From contig BNUW01000130.1 in NCBI GenBank assembly GCA_025997655.1, positions 1 to 6,876 on the forward strand: a stretch of DNA of 6,876 nucleotides, in the 5' to 3' direction. The DNA comes from Spirochaetia bacterium. GTDB lineage: Bacteria; Spirochaetota; Spirochaetia; Treponematales; Breznakiellaceae. The notes beneath the pieces are model-generated. The model did not search any database, was not told where the DNA came from, and was given only the letters and a program-made list of their open reading frames with translations. Both the position numbers and the translations under genes were made by a program. Every line of letters begins with the position of its first letter. Positions within the stretch are counted from its first letter, which is position 1. Shown one piece after another: positions 4,796-6,876 of the stretch.

Positions 4796-4830
4796 ACTGC
4801 ACATAACATACGCTATACGCTATACGAAAT
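4796..4830 (-). repeat. Xer-like site S5 with an internal 7-base duplication
   Basis: The left arm ACTGCACATAA (4796-4806) equals that of S4L. CTATACG occurs twice in tandem (4813-4819 and 4820-4826). Using the second copy, the right arm CTATACGAAAT (4820-4830) is the exact reverse complement of the S2 left arm, but the centre is then 13 bases; using the first copy the centre is CATACG as in S4L and S6. The site looks damaged by duplication. Bases 4790-4807 are complementary to 4114-4131 at 17 of 18 positions. Confidence 0.5.
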
Positions 4831-4842
4831 TTGAAATGCCCC
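4819..4842 (+). repeat. Left inverted end of the BspA-like module
   Basis: Bases 4819-4842 are the reverse complement of 6396-6419 at 22 of 24 positions (GAAATTTGAAATGCCCC here, GGGGCATTTCAAACTTC there). The pair encloses the BspA-like gene with its promoter and hairpins, marking one insertion unit of about 1.6 kb. Confidence 0.65.
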
Positions 4843-4900
4843 AAATATATTGAAAAAAGAATTATAAAGAAGCAACAAAAAACCTGAAATATACGAAGAA

Positions 4901-4935
4901 CCCGCGCCATCCGTGGCGCGGGAATATTTTGTTTT
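4901..4935 (+). terminator. Rho-independent terminator-like hairpin ahead of the BspA-like gene
   Basis: CCCGCGCCA (4901-4909), loop TCCG, TGGCGCGGG (4914-4922): 9 perfect pairs followed by AATATTTTGTTTT. It lies upstream of the BspA-like promoter and would stop transcription arriving from the lipoprotein module. Its core GCGCCRTCCGTGGCGC recurs at 6311-6326 after the gene. Confidence 0.6.
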
Positions 4936-4943
4936 ATGAGCTA

Positions 4944-4972
4944 TAGACAGATAGTAAATAATTATGTATAAT
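4944..4972 (+). promoter_or_regulatory. Promoter of the BspA-like gene
   Basis: -35 TAGACA (4944-4949, one mismatch), 17-base spacer, perfect -10 TATAAT (4967-4972). The predicted start leaves a leader of about 33 bases before ATG 5012. Confidence 0.75.
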
Positions 4973-5011
4973 GAGGTTCAAATTTAGATAAATATTCTGT
5001 GGAGTAGAAAC

Positions 5012-6247
5012 ATGAAAAAGAGCATTACCGTTTTATTTCTTTTATTGGTTGCTTTATGTGGCGCAACAGGGGCTTTTGCCCAGAGCGAGAGCGACTTTGA
5101 GGTAACAACGGCAAACGGTCAGGTTACTATCACCAAATACACAGGAAGCGCCACCTCCGTGGTTATCCCCGCAACAATAGGGAGGGTGCCGGTTGTTGCG
5201 ATTGGGGGCTGGGCATTTAACGGCCACCCAAACCTTACCTCGATAAGCATACCAGCAGGCCTTACCGGCATTAGTAACACCGCCTTTTTGGGCTGCACCA
5301 GCCTTACCTCAATACTAGTGGACACGAATAATACTTACTATACAAGCATCAATGGAGTGTTGTTCAAAAAAACAGGGGACACGCTTATTATCTATCCCGC
5401 CGGACTAAAAGGGCCGTATGCTATACCTGTAGGCGTTACCAGCATTGGCAACAACGCCTTTCACGGTTGCACCGGCCTTACCTCGGTAAGCATACCCGCA
5501 AGCGTTACCAACATTGGAGGTAGTTCTTTTTCCGGTTGCACCGGCCTTGCCTCAATATTGGTAGACACGAATAATAATCACTATGCAAGTCACAACGGGG
5601 TGTTGCTCAACAAAACAGGGGACATGCTTATTACTTATCCCATTGGACTAAAAGGGCAGTATGCTATCCCCTCAGGCGTTATCAAGATTGAGGCCAGTAC
5701 CTTTTCAGGCTGCACTGGCCTTACCTCAATAAGCATACCCGCCAGCGTTACCAGCATTGGTGACTATGCCTTTATTGGCTGCACCGGCCTTACCTCGATA
5801 CTGGTGGACGCGAATAATAATCACTATACAAGCCACAACGGGGTGTTGTTCAGCAAAACAGGGGACACGCTTATTATCTATCCTGCCAGACTAAAAGGGC
5901 AGTATGCTATACCCGCAGGTGTTGCCTACATTACTTTCGGTGCCTTTTCCGATTGCGTTGGCCTTACCTCGGTAAGCATACCCTCAGGCGTTACCGTCAT
6001 TTTTCCCGATGCCTTTTCCGGTTGTACTGGCCTTACCTTGGTAAGCATACCTGCAAGCGTTACCAGCATTGGTCATGGTGCTTTTTCTGGATATACCGGC
6101 CCTATCACGATACGCATCGGTGCGAATGTAAACGTGGATACTACGGATATGATTAAAGACGACTTTAATATCTATTACAGTGGCAACGGCAGCAAGGCGG
6201 GGGTGTATACCTTCCGCAACGGCGCGTGGAGTTATGCGGCGCGGTAG
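5012..6247 (+). CDS. Secreted BspA-type leucine-rich-repeat surface protein
   Basis: The 411-residue product opens with a signal peptide (MKKSITVLFLLLVALCG, cleavage expected after AFA at residue 23). The Cys16 context does not fit a lipobox. From about residue 45 to 365 it is built of BspA/LRR_5 repeats with the signature GCTGLTSISIPASVTSIG and F-x-G-C-T. Three longer units of 81-82 residues (from 94, 175 and 257) add an insert LVDxNNxxYxSxNGVLFxKTGDTLIxYPxGLKGxYAIP. The last 30 residues (IYYSGNGSKAGVYTFRNGAWSY) form a separate tail of the kind seen on treponemal BspA-like proteins. Family members are exported and linked to binding host proteins, other bacteria or surfaces; the ligand here is unknown. 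GGAG (5001-5004) lies 7 bases before ATG. It has its own promoter, is flanked by hairpins and 24-base inverted ends, and fills its module alone. Confidence 0.9.
   Translation: MKKSITVLFLLLVALCGATGAFAQSESDFEVTTANGQVTITKYTGSATSVVIPATIGRVPVVAIGGWAFNGHPNLTSISIPAGLTGISNTAFLGCTSLTSILVDTNNTYYTSINGVLFKKTGDTLIIYPAGLKGPYAIPVGVTSIGNNAFHGCTGLTSVSIPASVTNIGGSSFSGCTGLASILVDTNNNHYASHNGVLLNKTGDMLITYPIGLKGQYAIPSGVIKIEASTFSGCTGLTSISIPASVTSIGDYAFIGCTGLTSILVDANNNHYTSHNGVLFSKTGDTLIIYPARLKGQYAIPAGVAYITFGAFSDCVGLTSVSIPSGVTVIFPDAFSGCTGLTLVSIPASVTSIGHGAFSGYTGPITIRIGANVNVDTTDMIKDDFNIYYSGNGSKAGVYTFRNGAWSYAAR
5291..6022 (+). repeat. Three tandem in-frame repeats of about 245 bases inside the BspA-like gene
   Basis: Units at 5291-5533, 5534-5779 and 5780-6022 share long stretches, for instance around AAAACAGGGGACA and ACTAAAAGGGC. 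Copies differ by point changes and one codon. Such repeats allow copy-number change by recombination and so variation in protein length. Confidence 0.75.
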
Positions 6248-6303
6248 GTGAAAAAGTAATTTTGAAGAAAAATAAAAATATAAAAACAATCGGCTATAGT
6301 GAG

Positions 6304-6348
6304 GCACGGCGCGCCGTCCGTGGCGCACCGCTTCGTAGCAGGTTTTTT
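6304..6348 (+). terminator. Hairpin and T-run after the BspA-like gene
   Basis: The perfect palindrome ACGGCGCGCCGT (6306-6317) overlaps the hairpin GCGCC (6311-6315)/GGCGC (6322-6326). A run of six T's follows at 6343-6348 after a second small stem. It is placed to end the BspA-like transcript. The GCGCCGTCCGTGGCGC core matches the hairpin at 4904-4919 with one change. Confidence 0.5.
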
Positions 6349-6380
6349 GTTGAAAATAGTTATGCTAAAGCATTAGTAAA

Positions 6381-6395
6381 AGCCGCTTCGCGGCT
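6381..6395. repeat. Hairpin next to the right inverted end
   Basis: AGCCGC (6381-6386), loop TTC, GCGGCT (6390-6395), 6 perfect pairs, directly beside the right inverted end of the BspA-like module. Its GCCGC/GCGGC stem is the same as that of hairpin 1 beside S4L. Confidence 0.55.
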
Positions 6396-6435
6396 GGGGC
6401 ATTTCAAACTTCGTATAACATACGCTATGCGAAAT
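6396..6435 (+). repeat. Right inverted end of the BspA-like module and Xer-like site S6
   Basis: Bases 6396-6419 pair with 4819-4842 (22 of 24). They run into an 11-6-11 site: left arm ACTTCGTATAA (6408-6418), centre CATACG (6419-6424, same as S4L), right arm CTATGCGAAAT (6425-6435). The left arm is close to the XerC arms I recall for pdif sites. Orientation is opposite to S5. Confidence 0.5.
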
Positions 6436-6492
6436 TTATATTTTCATATTGGCAATAGTCAAGTACTTATATAGGCAATTAGCATATAAGAT

Positions 6493-6801
6493 ATGGACTT
6501 AAAGCAGCTATTTATTTATAATCTGCGAAAATTCAGGGCTATCCGAGGGTTTTCCCAGATGAAACTGGCTGAATTATGTGATACCGCGCCAAATTATATT
6601 GGCCAGATAGAGATAGGACGGCGCTTCCCTTCATTGCCCTTAATCGAGAAGATAGGCCGAGCCCTGGAAGTAGAACCCTACCGCTTCTTTATAGAAGAAA
6701 CAAGCAAAAATAACACCGAATTGGACGAGGCCATCAATTTGCTGGCCAAATTACCGGATCAAGTGAGGCTGCAGGCGATAAACCGCATCAGCGACCCTTA
6801 G
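6493..6801 (+). CDS. XRE-family helix-turn-helix regulator
   Basis: The 102-residue product has a Cro/C1-type helix-turn-helix at about residues 9-65: LRKFRAIRGFSQMKLAELC, then the recognition helix region TAPNYIGQIEIGRRFPSLPLIEKIGRALEV. The remaining 35 residues (TELDEAINLLAKLPDQVRLQAINRI) are two predicted helices that could dimerise or bind a partner. It would act as a DNA-binding repressor. Start ATG 6493 is fixed by the domain, but no clear ribosome site precedes it and TATAAG lies only two bases upstream, so a very short leader is possible. It follows site S6, so it may be the cargo of the next module or resident DNA beyond the chain. No toxin partner is in view, so an antitoxin role is only a possibility. 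Confidence 0.85.
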   Translation: MDLKQLFIYNLRKFRAIRGFSQMKLAELCDTAPNYIGQIEIGRRFPSLPLIEKIGRALEVEPYRFFIEETSKNNTELDEAINLLAKLPDQVRLQAINRISDP

Positions 6802-6813
6802 ATTTGGCCTGAT

Positions 6814-6876
6814 CTAACAATCTCTCTTGACATATTTTCCAATTTTGTCCATCATCTCCTCACAATGACAAAAAAT
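6814..6876 (-). CDS. Possible 3' end of a minus-strand gene entering from the right edge
   Basis: On the minus strand a frame is open from the window edge to TAG at 6814-6816, reading IFCHCEEMMDKIGKYVKRDC. It ends 12 bases from the XRE gene stop, a normal convergent spacing. The charged helical text looks protein-like, but 20 codons are too few to name a family or to be sure it is a gene. Confidence 0.25.
   Translation of the reverse strand: MFCHCEEMMDKIGKYVKRDC

Larger units (their letters stand above)
1941..6435. mobile_element. Chain of small gene modules bounded by Xer/dif-like sites
   Basis: Units in order are vapBC (about 1941-2669), mazEF (2676-3393), an Imm59-like gene (3400-3957), a gene-less hairpin unit (3975-4095), a lipoprotein gene (4115-4806) and a BspA-like gene (about 4820-6418). 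Borders S1-S6 are two 11-base arms around a centre that is 6 bases at S2, S3, S4L and S6, 8 at S4R, 13 at S5 and about 9 at S1. From S3 to S6 the arm order alternates, giving inverted site pairs around each unit. Each gene-bearing unit has its own promoter inside the borders. No integrase, transposase or relaxase lies within the chain. By analogy with Acinetobacter pdif modules, the host XerC and XerD proteins are the likely agents. This is an inference from pattern alone. Confidence 0.5.

Noticed and set aside
5012..6247. Lipoprotein reading of the BspA-like signal peptide (Cys16)
   Set aside because: The residues before Cys16 (VAL) do not fit a lipobox, while AFA-Q gives a good ordinary cleavage site.
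6355..6375. TTATGCTAAAG near 6360 as another XerD-like arm
   Set aside because: No matching left arm stands at the right distance; the local palindrome ATGCTAAAGCAT explains it.
6226..6474. Plus-strand open frame of 82 codons after the BspA-like gene
   Set aside because: It overlaps the BspA-like stop, has no ribosome site, and is mostly translated hairpins and site S6.
1..6876. CRISPR arrays, tRNA and rRNA genes
   Set aside because: No regularly spaced short direct repeats, cloverleaf or rRNA-like sequence was seen.

Overview
The window looks like an accessory stretch of a spirochaete chromosome, most likely a host-associated Treponema. The hints are a secreted BspA-type leucine-rich-repeat protein with a Treponema-style tail, a spirochaete-like lipoprotein, dense toxin-antitoxin genes, and a GC-rich resident gene next to very AT-rich cargo. 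The genus is an inference from style; no rRNA or other marker is present.

Left part (1-1940). The first 63 bases are the start of an ISAs1-type transposase gene running off the left edge on the minus strand. Directly beside it lies the 3' part of a PIN-domain gene with a membrane tail (to 386), apparently cut by the insertion. Convergent to that is a GC-rich, zinc-type amidohydrolase of the N-acyl-D-amino-acid deacylase family (433-1824).

Middle part (about 1940-6435). Base composition drops sharply at 1940, and what follows is a chain of small units, most with their own promoter: vapBC (minus), mazEF (minus), an Imm59-like immunity-type gene (plus), a short gene-less hairpin unit, a lipoprotein gene (plus) and a BspA-like surface protein gene (plus). 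The unit borders are short imperfect palindromes built from two 11-base arms, usually around a 6-base centre. They resemble XerC/XerD dif sites and the pdif sites that bound toxin-antitoxin and resistance modules on Acinetobacter plasmids. From 3383 to 6435 the sites alternate in orientation, so each unit lies between inverted sites. The inverted ends also extend inward with unit-specific sequence. This chain of Xer-site-like modules in a probable spirochaete is the main candidate for something undescribed. It is an inference from sequence pattern and has not been tested.

Right part (6436-6876). A lone XRE-family regulator (6493-6801) follows the last site. The window ends in what may be the 3' end of a minus-strand gene converging on it.

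How the genes fit together: the two toxin-antitoxin pairs could stabilise the array, the immunity-type gene, lipoprotein and BspA-like protein look like exchangeable cargo, and no recombinase lies in the window. If the sites are live, host XerC/XerD would have to act in trans.
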